A DNA stretch of 25,983 nucleotides from Ardenticatenaceae bacterium (GCA_020634435.1 JACKBS010000036.1:1-25983); one strand, 5' to 3'; positions 16,261 through 25,235 are shown, numbered from the stretch's first letter. The notes: generated by a model from the sequence alone, not told the origin. Program-made: numbers and translations.

Positions 16261-19200
16261 TCATCTTGTCCTGTACATTGCGGTTGCCATATTACAAGCC
16301 ATAAGAAAAGTATCGGCATATCCTCCATTGGAACCCGTAAGGCATATTTCATTCCATTCCAATGCTGATAATATGTGAGTGATTTCACCATTTATCACTT
16401 TCTCAATATAAACTTCAACTGGATCAATTTGACCAGCATTTAGAAGAGCCAACAAAGTAAAATATGGAATTGGTCGATTTGGACACGTGGGATTATAGAC
16501 TATATCATTGCTATATCGTTGCCATTCTTCAAAAGTAAAGTTTCGCGCTAATTTACTACATGCCAAGCTTGTGACCTGAACCATTGATAAAGGGTATTTA
16601 AAAATATTTCCTGACTCTGTTACAAGAACTAGTTGCTCTCCAACCTCATCCCAATCAGCTAAAATAATAGGAGAACCATCGCCCCTAATGAAAAACACCT
16701 CATCTCCGGAAAAAGAGTCCCATAAATGAACAGTGTTGTCGCCTGAAATTGTTAAAATTAATGTGTCGTTATTTACCCATCTGGCCCTTTCGACATTTGC
16801 ATCATGTCCTAAACTAAATATCGTATCGCCAGTCTGTACGTCCCATACTTTTGCTGTAAAATCCCAACCTGCTGTCACAACTTGTGTGCCACTAGAGTTC
16901 CATTGAGCATCAAATACGAATCTCTCATGAGGTATTGTGACAATAGACTCTTGAGAATCAGCATCCCAAATTTTAGGTTGCCCACCGTTTCGATCATATG
17001 CAATGAAAAGAGAGGTTTTTGGATCCCAATTTATTACTGCACCTCCACTGAAAACCCAAGATGACAATAGCTGCCCATCGTGCCCATCCCAAACCGAGAA
17101 GATTCTATCTCTATTGTCAGATCTGTCGTAACCCCAAGTTAGCAAGGTTTCCTCATTTGCATCCCATGCAGCATACTGGATGGGATTATCATCAGACCCC
17201 ACATTTAATAATAATTCGCCGGTGACAGCTTGCCATACGAAAGCATGTTCTTCACTAACTGTCAAAATTGTGTCGCCAGACTCACTCCATTCTGCCATGC
17301 TAATAGGAGCATCATGATTAAGAGTTACCTGTTCTTCTTGAGTCTCTACATTGAAATTTTTTACTTGGTAAAGACCTTGTCCATCATTGACAACCATTAA
17401 TATACTTTTTCCGCTAGAATTAAACTGCATTAAAGTTGCAAAAGGGACACCATCGAATCCAGCTTGTTCAAGTGTGTGTATATCCCATAAAGAAACACCA
17501 CCACCTGATGTAATTAATACTGAATTACTGGAACTAATAGCAGCATTTCGTATCCCAGCGTTTACATGGACATCAAGTGGAATATGATAATTAATAGCTT
17601 TTAAATCCCAAACAAATGCATCCTCATTTGTGATAGTCAGCATGCGATCTCCGGCTTGATTCCAAAGAATTTCCTTGACACCAACATCATGTTGGTACCG
17701 AACAACTCCTCGTGCTGCTTGCAGACTCCAAAGTTGAACGGTCTGTTTATTCTCGCTCAATGTTAAAATCATCGAGCCATCTGGAATCCATTGAGCAGTG
17801 TTAAAATTGCCAGTAATTGAAAAGAGAAGATCACCGGAAGTAGTATGCCAAATATTTACGCCATTCTCGTCTTTGGTTAAAAGATAGGGAGCAAATGGAT
17901 GCCAGACGGCAGCAGATACTCTCGTATTATGTTCGTATAATTGCCTTAATTCCCCTGTATCGAGTCTGAATTCACTTATGAGATTGCCTCTTTGCACCAA
18001 ACCAAGGCCCCTCCGAGTATCCCAAAATAATACCTGGGCATCGTTTTCTAAATTCAAGTACTCAGCCTTGATGCTTTCAACTGTATTCCATAGTTCCCAG
18101 GTATTGTTCTCGTAAATGATTTCTAGCAATCCATTAGGGATCCACTGTGCGCTCAAGACGCGCATATCACCTTCTCGATCAAATGTTAATAGTTCATCTT
18201 TAGTATCAATATCGATAACTACATACTTTTCATCTGTAGTCATAAGCAACTGACTTCCAAAAGGTGCCCATTGACCAGTCAATATTTTTGGGTAACCTGA
18301 TATAGAAATTTCTCTGCCATCGTCTGAATCCCATACTTTAAAGTTTCCATCATAGCCATCGGTTATGATATACGATTCGTCAGCACTCCATTTTGCTAAT
18401 TCAATACCTGGGCCACCGTGAAAAAAATCCTGTACTATTTCACCAGAATAGGCATCCCAAATTCTTGCATGACCATCCTGATTTGCGGTCAATATTTGTT
18501 GTCCACTCGAACTCCATTGAGAGTCCCAAATAAAATTGTCGTGCGGAAGTGTAGAAATCAGACTGCCTGAATTCGCGTCCCAAACGTAAATGGCGTCAGA
18601 AAAATCCACCGTATAAATGAGTGTTTCGGCATTATTCCAACGTACATCCGTTAAAGATATCCCGTGGTGAAAATTAAGGATTGGAGCATCATTTTGATAT
18701 AGTTGGTCAAAAAGTATATTGAATGCCGCTGATGAATTTGACCGGTAACCAGCTTCAATTGCTAATAATAAAGCTGTTATATAATTTTCGTTTAATAGAG
18801 ATAGTTCTGAAGCATTGGCTAAAGATTGAGATTCTGCAATTGCAGAATTTTCAGCAGCAATTGCTTCTTGTGTGGCACGTGCGTTCTCTTCGGCACGTGC
18901 AGTAGCCTCGGCAATGGCCTGTTCCGTTGAGCGAGCAGACAGAGTTGCCCCAGCCTCAACCTGTCGTGTTGCCACAGCTGCCTCCGTCGCAGAAGAGTCA
19001 ATACGCTGTCTAGTTGCCGTCGCTTGGGTAATCGCATTTTGCGTTTCGGCGATATCAATTTGCGCCTCTGCTTGCTCAGCTCTTTCGCCTTGTTCATAGG
19101 TTTGAGACTGCAAGAACATAACAGTGGCAATAAAGCCAATAAGCAGCAAGAGTGCTAAGATGCTGTTTCGTATTATCCGTTGGCGCCTATAACGGCGACT

Positions 19201-20835
19201 TGCCTCATAACAAGCCGCAATTGTGGTATCTTTACCTTCGGGTGTTTGATCTTGGGCTAAATATTCTTGGGCCCGCTGAAATTCGTTGCCTGCGAACAGC
19301 TCCCCACGATCCCCCTGCGGCCCTTTTGCTTGCCTACTTCTCCACCAGGCTTCTGCTTTTGGCAACAAACTCTCACGCAGGGCAAGCCGGACATGATTTG
19401 CTTCAATCAGGGCAGTTAGAGTTGACCATTGCTCAAGAAGTATGTCGTGGGTTAATTCATAATAGACAATATTTGCAACGCGTTGGATAGAGATTAACCG
19501 ACTTTGGGCATTGGTGAAACGCCCCAGGATTGACTCGAAAACCTGCCGTTCCTGTACACTTTCCCCTGCTAAAAATTTGGCAGCAGGAACTCGTTTACGC
19601 GCATAACGCCCAGAAATGCCAGGCCGAACCAAAGCCAACAATAACGCTTTTACCAATGGTTTGTCATTATCAGGCAAAGTTTGATAAATGTCATTGGCAT
19701 GCCGGTCAAGGGCTTTATCAAGCTGTCCTAAACCAAAATAGGCTTGATAAGTGAGCGCCTTCTTTTCAACCCACATCAACCGCAATAAATACTGTACCAA
19801 CGGTAAGGAATGGCTGGCATCATGTTTAAACGCATTGGCAATGACGGTCGTTAAATTATTTTCGAATCGCAGATTTGTCCCAAATTGGTGATTAAACCTG
19901 AAAACAGGCCCTTCCATTGCGTGACGCAATTGTGCGGGATCAAGGGGGCGCAACACAAAGGAGTTCCGACGTAAAATAATATCCAGTTCAGGCCGGGCTA
20001 AAAAAGCAGGATGTTCGTAAAAGTTCTCTCGGGTGACCAGGATTACTGTGATAAATGGGGAATATTGATGTGAGTGAATGGCTAACAAATTATCAAGAAA
20101 GATATCTCGCTCTGAAACACGTACTGCATCATCATTGATAAAAAGCCCTTCAAACTGATCTAGAACAACGGTGACATGACTGTCATTAATACCGTACGCT
20201 TGCCACAAAGCATTCACTAAGCTTTGGGGCTCCTGCCCCATTGCCTCAACTAGCTTTTCGGGAGAATTGGGCACCAACACAGTCGCAAACGTAGAGAGGA
20301 GATCAGAGGATCCAAAATCTCGAAATACAACATATTGGGTTTCCTTGTGAGGGCGTTCACTTTTAAGGTGAGGCAATACCCCCGCCATTAAAAAAGATGA
20401 TTTGCCAATCCCTGAGGCACCTGTAATCGCTGTTACCGGAGCATCCAAACTATCAATAAAGGTGTCAATTTCAGCCTCACGTCCGAAATAATATTGGGCA
20501 GAGGCATCATCAAAAGCAGATAATCCAGGGAAAGGGCAATATTCAGCGGCTTGATATTGCTCAGGCACCTTCGCCCGAGTATCAGAGTCAACCTGCGCAA
20601 CCAATATCTGAATGGCATATTGTGCAGCGTTATCTATACTGCTATGGTCCTGCGCCAGCATAACCTGGATCGTTGGCGGGATTTTAGGCAACAGCTCATC
20701 AAGGGGAATCGTTTGCAACGTATCATGCTGCCCAATTTGTGAGATGATTTTTTGAGATAATTGGTCTAGTTCTGGCTGAGAAAGTGTCGATGCCTGCTGC
20801 TTTAATTGATCTATAATATCGTCGCGAAGGGTCAT
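16261..20835 (-). CDS. nSTAND1-like NTPase / TM / coiled coil / WD40 protein
   Basis: The protein is 1524 residues. Residues 1-95 form a helical N-terminal domain of unknown type, possibly adaptor-like. From 101, PFPGLSAFDDASAQYYFGRE opens an nSTAND-type NTPase with Walker A GASGIGKSS at 139-147 and Walker B VTVVLDQFE at 221-229. A TM helix at about 555-576 is preceded by RRYRRQRIIRN, so the NTPase should be cytoplasmic. An Ala/Glu/Thr-rich coiled coil spans about 578-668. WD40-like repeats (about 16-17) fill about 716-1430, followed by a tail with ACSKLARNFTFEEWQRYS and PTCPNRP. With one TM helix the propellers would face outward. The start lacks a strong SD. It lies 124 bp downstream of the caspase-like gene on the same strand. 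In the family, ligand binding to the repeats is thought to trigger NTPase oligomerisation and activation of a partner effector. Confidence 0.85.
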   Translation of the reverse strand: MTLRDDIIDQLKQQASTLSQPELDQLSQKIISQIGQHDTLQTIPLDELLPKIPPTIQVMLAQDHSSIDNAAQYAIQILVAQVDSDTRAKVPEQYQAAEYCPFPGLSAFDDASAQYYFGREAEIDTFIDSLDAPVTAITGASGIGKSSFLMAGVLPHLKSERPHKETQYVVFRDFGSSDLLSTFATVLVPNSPEKLVEAMGQEPQSLVNALWQAYGINDSHVTVVLDQFEGLFINDDAVRVSERDIFLDNLLAIHSHQYSPFITVILVTRENFYEHPAFLARPELDIILRRNSFVLRPLDPAQLRHAMEGPVFRFNHQFGTNLRFENNLTTVIANAFKHDASHSLPLVQYLLRLMWVEKKALTYQAYFGLGQLDKALDRHANDIYQTLPDNDKPLVKALLLALVRPGISGRYARKRVPAAKFLAGESVQERQVFESILGRFTNAQSRLISIQRVANIVYYELTHDILLEQWSTLTALIEANHVRLALRESLLPKAEAWWRSRQAKGPQGDRGELFAGNEFQRAQEYLAQDQTPEGKDTTIAACYEASRRYRRQRIIRNSILALLLLIGFIATVMFLQSQTYEQGERAEQAEAQIDIAETQNAITQATATRQRIDSSATEAAVATRQVEAGATLSARSTEQAIAEATARAEENARATQEAIAAENSAIAESQSLANASELSLLNENYITALLLAIEAGYRSNSSAAFNILFDQLYQNDAPILNFHHGISLTDVRWNNAETLIYTVDFSDAIYVWDANSGSLISTLPHDNFIWDSQWSSSGQQILTANQDGHARIWDAYSGEIVQDFFHGGPGIELAKWSADESYIITDGYDGNFKVWDSDDGREISISGYPKILTGQWAPFGSQLLMTTDEKYVVIDIDTKDELLTFDREGDMRVLSAQWIPNGLLEIIYENNTWELWNTVESIKAEYLNLENDAQVLFWDTRRGLGLVQRGNLISEFRLDTGELRQLYEHNTRVSAAVWHPFAPYLLTKDENGVNIWHTTSGDLLFSITGNFNTAQWIPDGSMILTLSENKQTVQLWSLQAARGVVRYQHDVGVKEILWNQAGDRMLTITNEDAFVWDLKAINYHIPLDVHVNAGIRNAAISSSNSVLITSGGGVSLWDIHTLEQAGFDGVPFATLMQFNSSGKSILMVVNDGQGLYQVKNFNVETQEEQVTLNHDAPISMAEWSESGDTILTVSEEHAFVWQAVTGELLLNVGSDDNPIQYAAWDANEETLLTWGYDRSDNRDRIFSVWDGHDGQLLSSWVFSGGAVINWDPKTSLFIAYDRNGGQPKIWDADSQESIVTIPHERFVFDAQWNSSGTQVVTAGWDFTAKVWDVQTGDTIFSLGHDANVERARWVNNDTLILTISGDNTVHLWDSFSGDEVFFIRGDGSPIILADWDEVGEQLVLVTESGNIFKYPLSMVQVTSLACSKLARNFTFEEWQRYSNDIVYNPTCPNRPIPYFTLLALLNAGQIDPVEVYIEKVINGEITHILSALEWNEICLTGSNGGYADTFLMACNMATAMYRTR

Positions 20836-20959
20836 AGTTGCAATCTCAATTGGCTATGGAGTTTTCATACCGTAAATTTTCAAGTATATATGTTTGGTGC
20901 AATTATTTTTGATATAAAAGCTAGTGTAACCCCAAACAGAGAGAGTTATGTGTCAAAAT
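20836..20959. other. Gap between caspase-like and nSTAND genes
   Basis: This AT-rich 124-bp spacer holds no ORF or clear terminator (no GC hairpin followed by a T run). Cotranscription of the pair is therefore plausible, although a second promoter inside the spacer cannot be excluded. Confidence 0.4.
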
Positions 20960-21976
20960 TTATTGATTATTGATTTTACGCGATTGCTGAACAACGCCTC
21001 GTATTACGCTATTATCCTTCGCCTCAATCATCTGTGCACCCGCGCCACCGTCATGGGTTTGACTAACATCTTCTACTACACTAAATCCTACGGCCATAAC
21101 CCTTTGGATAAACTGCAAGGTTTCGGATCGAACGTTGGCTTGCAATCTTTCTGTCATTCCCTTGCCTCCGTACAGCAAAGCAATGGGGAAGTTTTCTGCT
21201 GAAAGATCAAAGAAGGGAGTTTGGGCAGCCTCCCACTGTACTTTAGCTGTACGGGGAACAGTATGACTTAAATAATCCATCATATTGGAGAGATGAACAG
21301 CCATATCTCCGACCACGTTTCCTGCTCCTCGCAACGCTTCTAGTAAATGGTAGGTGTAAATGCTTAAACCAGCTTCCTGATGAATCCAAGATTTCTCAAA
21401 TCCTCGGGAAGATGTAAACACAGCACGACCCTCCCCTTCCTTAAGGGATTCGATCCACTGCTGCGGAAAGGACACCGATTTATAAGCTGGTGGTAATTCT
21501 GGTTCTGAAATGTTTTTTGAGGTTGCCATCTCTTCCGCATGACAGCTATCAATAATGATAAGTATCCGACGCGTCCGAATCTTCTGCAAACGAAGTATAA
21601 ATTCCTGTGCCGACAACGCAGAACGGGCGATATTAAAAGGTTTTACATCACTGGGAATTAAATAATATTGTCCATCTTTTTCATCTAACCAACCATGACC
21701 AGAAAAATAAATAATGGCCGTTGAATTATCCGCTTCTTGAGTTGCCAATTTGAGCCAATTGAGGCCATCTAATATTCCCTGACGACTGGCACTTTCATTA
21801 TGAAGCAGTCGAAGATGTTGCTCATTTTCTGGATACGCACAAAGGTTCGGATCGGTAAGAATAGCAGCCAGGGCTTGCGCATCCTTAACTGTAACTGGCA
21901 GGGACCAACTTTCAAAATTTAGACAACGACCTACACCAATCAATAATGCATAGCCTTCGCCAAATGTGTGCAACAT
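20960..21976 (-). CDS. Caspase-like (peptidase C14) protein
   Basis: The protein is 338 residues. The p20-like fold begins GYALLIGVGRC and has the paired catalytic motifs of caspases/metacaspases: YFSGHGW with His94 and LIIIDSCHAEEM with Cys145. Asp143, Ser144 and the small substrate loop VFTSSRGFEKSW are also typical. A p10-like part runs to about 280, and a tail of about 60 residues ends in NSVIRGVVQQ. It should be a cysteine endopeptidase, but cleavage specificity (Arg/Lys or Asp) cannot be read from the sequence. The position upstream of an nSTAND/WD40 protein suggests it is the effector of a two-gene conflict or regulated-cell-death system, as described for prokaryotic caspase-STAND pairs. 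Start: ATG 21976, with a TAGAG/AAGGG region upstream. No signal peptide is seen. Confidence 0.88.
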   Translation of the reverse strand: MLHTFGEGYALLIGVGRCLNFESWSLPVTVKDAQALAAILTDPNLCAYPENEQHLRLLHNESASRQGILDGLNWLKLATQEADNSTAIIYFSGHGWLDEKDGQYYLIPSDVKPFNIARSALSAQEFILRLQKIRTRRILIIIDSCHAEEMATSKNISEPELPPAYKSVSFPQQWIESLKEGEGRAVFTSSRGFEKSWIHQEAGLSIYTYHLLEALRGAGNVVGDMAVHLSNMMDYLSHTVPRTAKVQWEAAQTPFFDLSAENFPIALLYGGKGMTERLQANVRSETLQFIQRVMAVGFSVVEDVSQTHDGGAGAQMIEAKDNSVIRGVVQQSRKINNQ

Positions 21977-22395
21977 ATCTCTACCAATCCCTTATTGAAA
22001 TGTCTTTTTCTGGTTAGAAAGGTTTCGCAAACAATCCCAAACGCACGCTTGGCTTTGCAGAACACTCCAGGAAATAAACCTCCTTACTTCCGGGAGAATT
22101 GATGCCCATATTTAAGCGGTCAAAGCCCGTTCTTTTTGCGCAGATTTTTCATTAAAAAGATGAGCCTCATTTTGTTGATTATATACAGCAACGATTATTT
22201 GACGATAACCGTGGTAATGGATGGTTAACTTCAGAGGATGGAGTTGCGTGACCCGAAAGAGAATCGCAACCGTTTATAGCACAATGATAGTGCTGCACCA
22301 GAGGTGACCTTTTGTATGAAAGTTCGTTAATGATTATCTTCAAGTACCAACACAAAAAACTACATTGACTGCACTGTTCTGTTAACCTTTTGTTT
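21977..22395. other. Region upstream of the caspase gene
   Basis: This stretch of about 420 bp must contain the promoter of the caspase/nSTAND pair, probably within 21977-22270. I see no unambiguous -35/-10 pair. It also holds the right copy of the 88-bp repeat. A 92-codon minus-strand reading (22179-22457) overlaps the repeat and resembles no protein I know, so I do not call it a gene. Confidence 0.5.
22273..22360. repeat. 88-bp direct repeat, right copy (B)
   Basis: This is the partner of 15861-15948, in the same orientation and of the same length without gaps, at about 85% identity. It lies about 300 bp upstream of the caspase gene start. Together the copies delimit a segment of about 6.4 kb. 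Similarity falls off on both sides of the 88 bp. Confidence 0.7.
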
Positions 22396-22623
22396 TCACA
22401 CGATTTTCGGGAGTTCCAGTATAGGGTGTTGAGTGACATCATTGGCCACCCGTCCATGTCTCAGGATGATATCCCGCACCCCGGCTGTGGATATCTCTAC
22501 TCCCCACATTATCTCTAGCTCTTCCTGGGCTTCTTTGAAGGGTAACCGGCTGCCTAAGCGCGTGATGGCTTCCTGCACCTGGGGCGTATAGCGTCCAGGC
22601 AGTAACCCTAGTTTTTCATCCAG
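22396..22623 (-). pseudogene. Internal fragment of an ISKra4-like transposase
   Basis: The minus-strand reading begins LDEKLGLLPGRYTPQVQEA and continues ITRLGSRLPFKEAQEEL, then GVEISTAGVRDIILRHGR, before a stop at 22396-22398. The LDExLGLxPGxYTPxLQEA block followed by LPFxxAxxxL and VxxSxxxxR resembles the middle of ISKra4-type transposases, which are several hundred residues long. Both ends are missing. The family assignment is tentative. Confidence 0.5.
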
Positions 22624-22624
22624 G

Positions 22625-22681
22625 GTGTTTTTGACAAGATAAAAATGGTTCTTCCGTGTTTTGCGGATGTTGTTGGCGAAC
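22625..22681. mobile_element. Nested IS termini (ISL3 end, then IS1182-like end)
   Basis: Three pieces lie side by side. 22625-22646 is a 22-bp sequence (GTGTTTTTGACAAG, then ATAAAAAT) that also flanks the ISL3 element at 10312-10333 in inverse orientation. 22647-22662 is GGTTCTTCCGTGTTTT, an ISL3 terminus one base off the left end at 8484. 22666-22681 is GATGTTGTTGGCGAAC, the IS1182-like terminus seen at 1525-1545. No interior of either element remains. Confidence 0.6.
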
Positions 22682-22725
22682 CTCTAAAGCAGACAGTCTC
22701 AATCATTACATCTCTAAAAGGATAA

Positions 22726-23979
22726 TCAACGATGATAGATTTCTGAAAACATCGTGTCGATGTGATGGATTTGACGTCTCACTTTGGATGTCCAGTCGTT
22801 ATGTTTTGCGATCTCCCTTCTCAATAGTCGCTTCTCATCGTCTTTTTCATTGAGGGCAGTTGAGAGTAGTTGGTTAAACATTTGCTTGTTTTTGGCGATA
22901 TATATTACTTCAGAGAGATGCTCGTAAATGGGCAAATCCGTTACGACGATCGGTATGCCTGTTGCCATGGCATTAAACAGTTTCACAGGGAAACATCCAT
23001 TCAATGTGTAATTATTTTTGATATAGGGGATGATGTATGCATCAAAATAGTTCGTGAAGACGGCGACCTCTTCAAAGCTTTTGACCCCTAACCAGTTGAC
23101 GTTTTGGAAATTCAGTACTTTTTGGATTGAAGTGTTGGAATCTGATAGCTTAAGCGGGCCGATCAGCACAAAAGTGACATCCTTGTTTTCTTCAACAATC
23201 TCAGAAAACAGGCCCGCATCAAATTTATAGGCATCCAGAGCACCACTATATCCGACGATAGGACGCTTCAATTGTTGGAGTTCATTCGGCTCATGATGAT
23301 ATGGTTTTGAATAGAGAGAATAAGCGCCCGCATTCGGTAGATAATGGATATTTTTATTTAGGGCTTTAAACCTTTTAGTCAGAGAGGGATGGGAGGTGAA
23401 AAGCAACTGTGCCTTTTCAGCTAGTTGCGCCTCTCGATGAAATACCCATTCCTGTCCCGTTTTCCCCCCCTGCTCAAACAACATCTTTAAATATTGGTCA
23501 AATCTGAGGAGTCTTTTCATAAGCCCGACATATTTTGTGTCCGCATCTGAATATTCGGGAAAGTCCGGATAACTGTCGACCACATCATATAAAAGCAAGT
23601 CGGCCTTGAGCCGCTGAACCAGCTTGAACAATCGTGGGAAATCAAAGTGATAGACCCATAAGACCGAGGGTAGCGATTGCCATCCATTCAACTGTATAAT
23701 AAGCCAAATGATAAAGTAGTGGGCGAAACTTGTGGCTAATGAGAAAGGTGGGAAATTGAATATTGTAAACAATGTTATTTCTGTGATGTTTCCCTTATTG
23801 GCGATCAATTTATTTTGTTGACGCCGGTAGGAGATCCACTTAAATCTCGTAGGCGGATTCACAAAAATGACCTTGTGCCCCTCATTCGCCAACTCCCTCA
23901 TTACCAAATGCTTGTTTGTTTTGAAGGGAGTTTCAAAAAACTGATTAGATAGACAGATGATCAAATAGGTTTTTTTCAT
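22726..23979 (-). CDS. Glycosyltransferase (GT-B fold, TuaH/GT1-like)
   Basis: The protein is 417 residues. The N-terminal Rossmann half begins TYLIICLSNQFF with HLVMRELANEGHKVIFVNPP. The C-terminal half has PIVGYSGALD (the start of the second Rossmann fold), VTFVLIGP, VNWLGVKSFEEV, YIIPYIKNN and KLFNAMATGIPIVVTDLP, the usual nucleotide-sugar-binding pattern of GT-B retaining enzymes. YDVVDSYPDF is common in TuaH-like proteins of teichuronic acid and exopolysaccharide loci. Donor and acceptor cannot be told. It is divergent from the GT4 gene at 24041 with 61 bp between starts, so both probably belong to one surface-glycan locus. IS remnants lie within 50 bp of its 3' end. Confidence 0.8.
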   Translation of the reverse strand: MKKTYLIICLSNQFFETPFKTNKHLVMRELANEGHKVIFVNPPTRFKWISYRRQQNKLIANKGNITEITLFTIFNFPPFSLATSFAHYFIIWLIIQLNGWQSLPSVLWVYHFDFPRLFKLVQRLKADLLLYDVVDSYPDFPEYSDADTKYVGLMKRLLRFDQYLKMLFEQGGKTGQEWVFHREAQLAEKAQLLFTSHPSLTKRFKALNKNIHYLPNAGAYSLYSKPYHHEPNELQQLKRPIVGYSGALDAYKFDAGLFSEIVEENKDVTFVLIGPLKLSDSNTSIQKVLNFQNVNWLGVKSFEEVAVFTNYFDAYIIPYIKNNYTLNGCFPVKLFNAMATGIPIVVTDLPIYEHLSEVIYIAKNKQMFNQLLSTALNEKDDEKRLLRREIAKHNDWTSKVRRQIHHIDTMFSEIYHR

Positions 23980-24040
23980 ACCTCTACCCTGATTTGTGAT
24001 TAGACTCTTTTCTTTAACATTGTGCTAGGAATGACCCTGA
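23980..24040. promoter_or_regulatory. Divergent intergenic region between glycosyltransferase genes
   Basis: These 61 bp separate two divergent start codons. They are AT-rich (GATTAGACTCTTTTCTTTAA) and must include at least part of both promoters. No specific operator is recognised. Confidence 0.3.
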
Positions 24041-25195
24041 ATGACCAAGACTATCCTCTTTATTAATGCGAACAATTCTGAAGTTGGAGGAGCTGACATC
24101 AGTTTGTTGAAAATGGCGGTTGCAGTAAAGGAATCCGGGTTCGATCCTATTGTTGTTTTAAGGACGCCGAATCCACTAACTCAACAGTTCCAGATAGCGG
24201 GAGTTGAGTTAATTCTGTTACCGCTACTGAGGATTAGAGCGTCCGCAAGTCTGCTCAGAAAGAGCGGATATATATTCCGACTCATGCACACCGTATATAT
24301 ATTGTTGATGTTGATAAGAAGAGTGAAACCTGATTTGGTGCATACCAATGATTACATTGACGGAGCCGGAAACTTGGCCGCATGGATTGCGCAAATCCCC
24401 TCCGTTCAACATGTTCGATTAATCGGCGAAAAACCGATTTGGTTATTATATACTTTAAGATTTCTATCGTCTTTTAGTGACGTGCTTATTTGTGTATCTG
24501 AAGCGGTCAGAATCAAGATGGTAATGTGGAACCAAGTAAGCACGGTTCTATATGATTGGGCCGATATGGTTTCTGCAGGGCAATCGAAGGGAAATAGGTC
24601 TCTATTTGAAGAGCTAAGCCTGTCACCCCAAACCCGTCTAATCGCCTGTATTGGTCGGCTAGAGCATTGGAAAGGACAACACTTGTTCTTAAAAGCTGCC
24701 AACAACATTGCAGACAGATATCCCAATGTTCATTTTTTAATTGTCGGGGGAACGACGACAAACAAAGAGTCGTATTTGGAAGAGTTAGAAGCAATTCATG
24801 AGACGCTCGAAAACAAAAATAGGATCACGTTTTTGGGTTATCGAGAAGATATTGCCAACATCCTTCGTCAAATTGAAATCATGGTTCATACTTCAATCAG
24901 ACCGGAACCCTTCGGATTGGTTGTGATGGAGGCGTTATCTCAAAAAGCATTGGTTGTTGCTGCAGATGCTGGAGGAATTGGTGAGCAAATCGAACATGGT
25001 GTGACCGGCTTCTTGTATGGTCTGGGTAATCAACATGGCTTGGAGTCCGCATTGGAGGAGGCGCTCAATACCGCCGCCGGTGCCGATATCAAAGCCAACG
25101 GGGTCAAGTTTGTAAATGAACACTTTAATAAGCAGGTTCAAGTTTCTAAATTGATTCAGATCTACGAGAATCGCTGGAATACTTCATCCCAATGA
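24041..25195 (+). CDS. Glycosyltransferase family 4
   Basis: The protein is 384 residues with a standard GT4 layout. The N-terminal domain begins ILFINANNSEVGGADISLLK (acceptor side) and has PDLVHTNDYIDGAGNLAAW and VLICVSEAVR. The C-terminal donor domain has RLIACIGRLEHWKGQHLFLK, VHFLIVGG, ITFLGYREDI and the EX7E motif in RPEPFGLVVMEAL, where the two glutamates contact the nucleotide-sugar. AADAGGIGEQIEHGVTGFL is the usual G-rich tail. It is probably a cytoplasmic or peripheral enzyme of polysaccharide assembly. Start: ATG 24041 with AGGA about 11 nt upstream. Another GT4 gene follows 40 bp downstream, so they are likely cotranscribed. Confidence 0.87.
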   Translation: MTKTILFINANNSEVGGADISLLKMAVAVKESGFDPIVVLRTPNPLTQQFQIAGVELILLPLLRIRASASLLRKSGYIFRLMHTVYILLMLIRRVKPDLVHTNDYIDGAGNLAAWIAQIPSVQHVRLIGEKPIWLLYTLRFLSSFSDVLICVSEAVRIKMVMWNQVSTVLYDWADMVSAGQSKGNRSLFEELSLSPQTRLIACIGRLEHWKGQHLFLKAANNIADRYPNVHFLIVGGTTTNKESYLEELEAIHETLENKNRITFLGYREDIANILRQIEIMVHTSIRPEPFGLVVMEALSQKALVVAADAGGIGEQIEHGVTGFLYGLGNQHGLESALEEALNTAAGADIKANGVKFVNEHFNKQVQVSKLIQIYENRWNTSSQ

Positions 25196-25235
25196 TCCTA
25201 TAAACTAGCCATGCCGGCCTCGAAATTTTGGAGAT

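Noticed and set aside
18819..19139. ORFs in other frames of the coiled-coil region of the nSTAND gene
   Set aside because: The low-complexity Ala/Glu/Thr coding sequence opens alternative frames; these are shadows of the real gene.
22179..22457. 92-residue minus-strand ORF upstream of the caspase gene
   Set aside because: It overlaps repeat B and the tail of the ISKra4-like fragment, has no SD and resembles no protein; probably chance.
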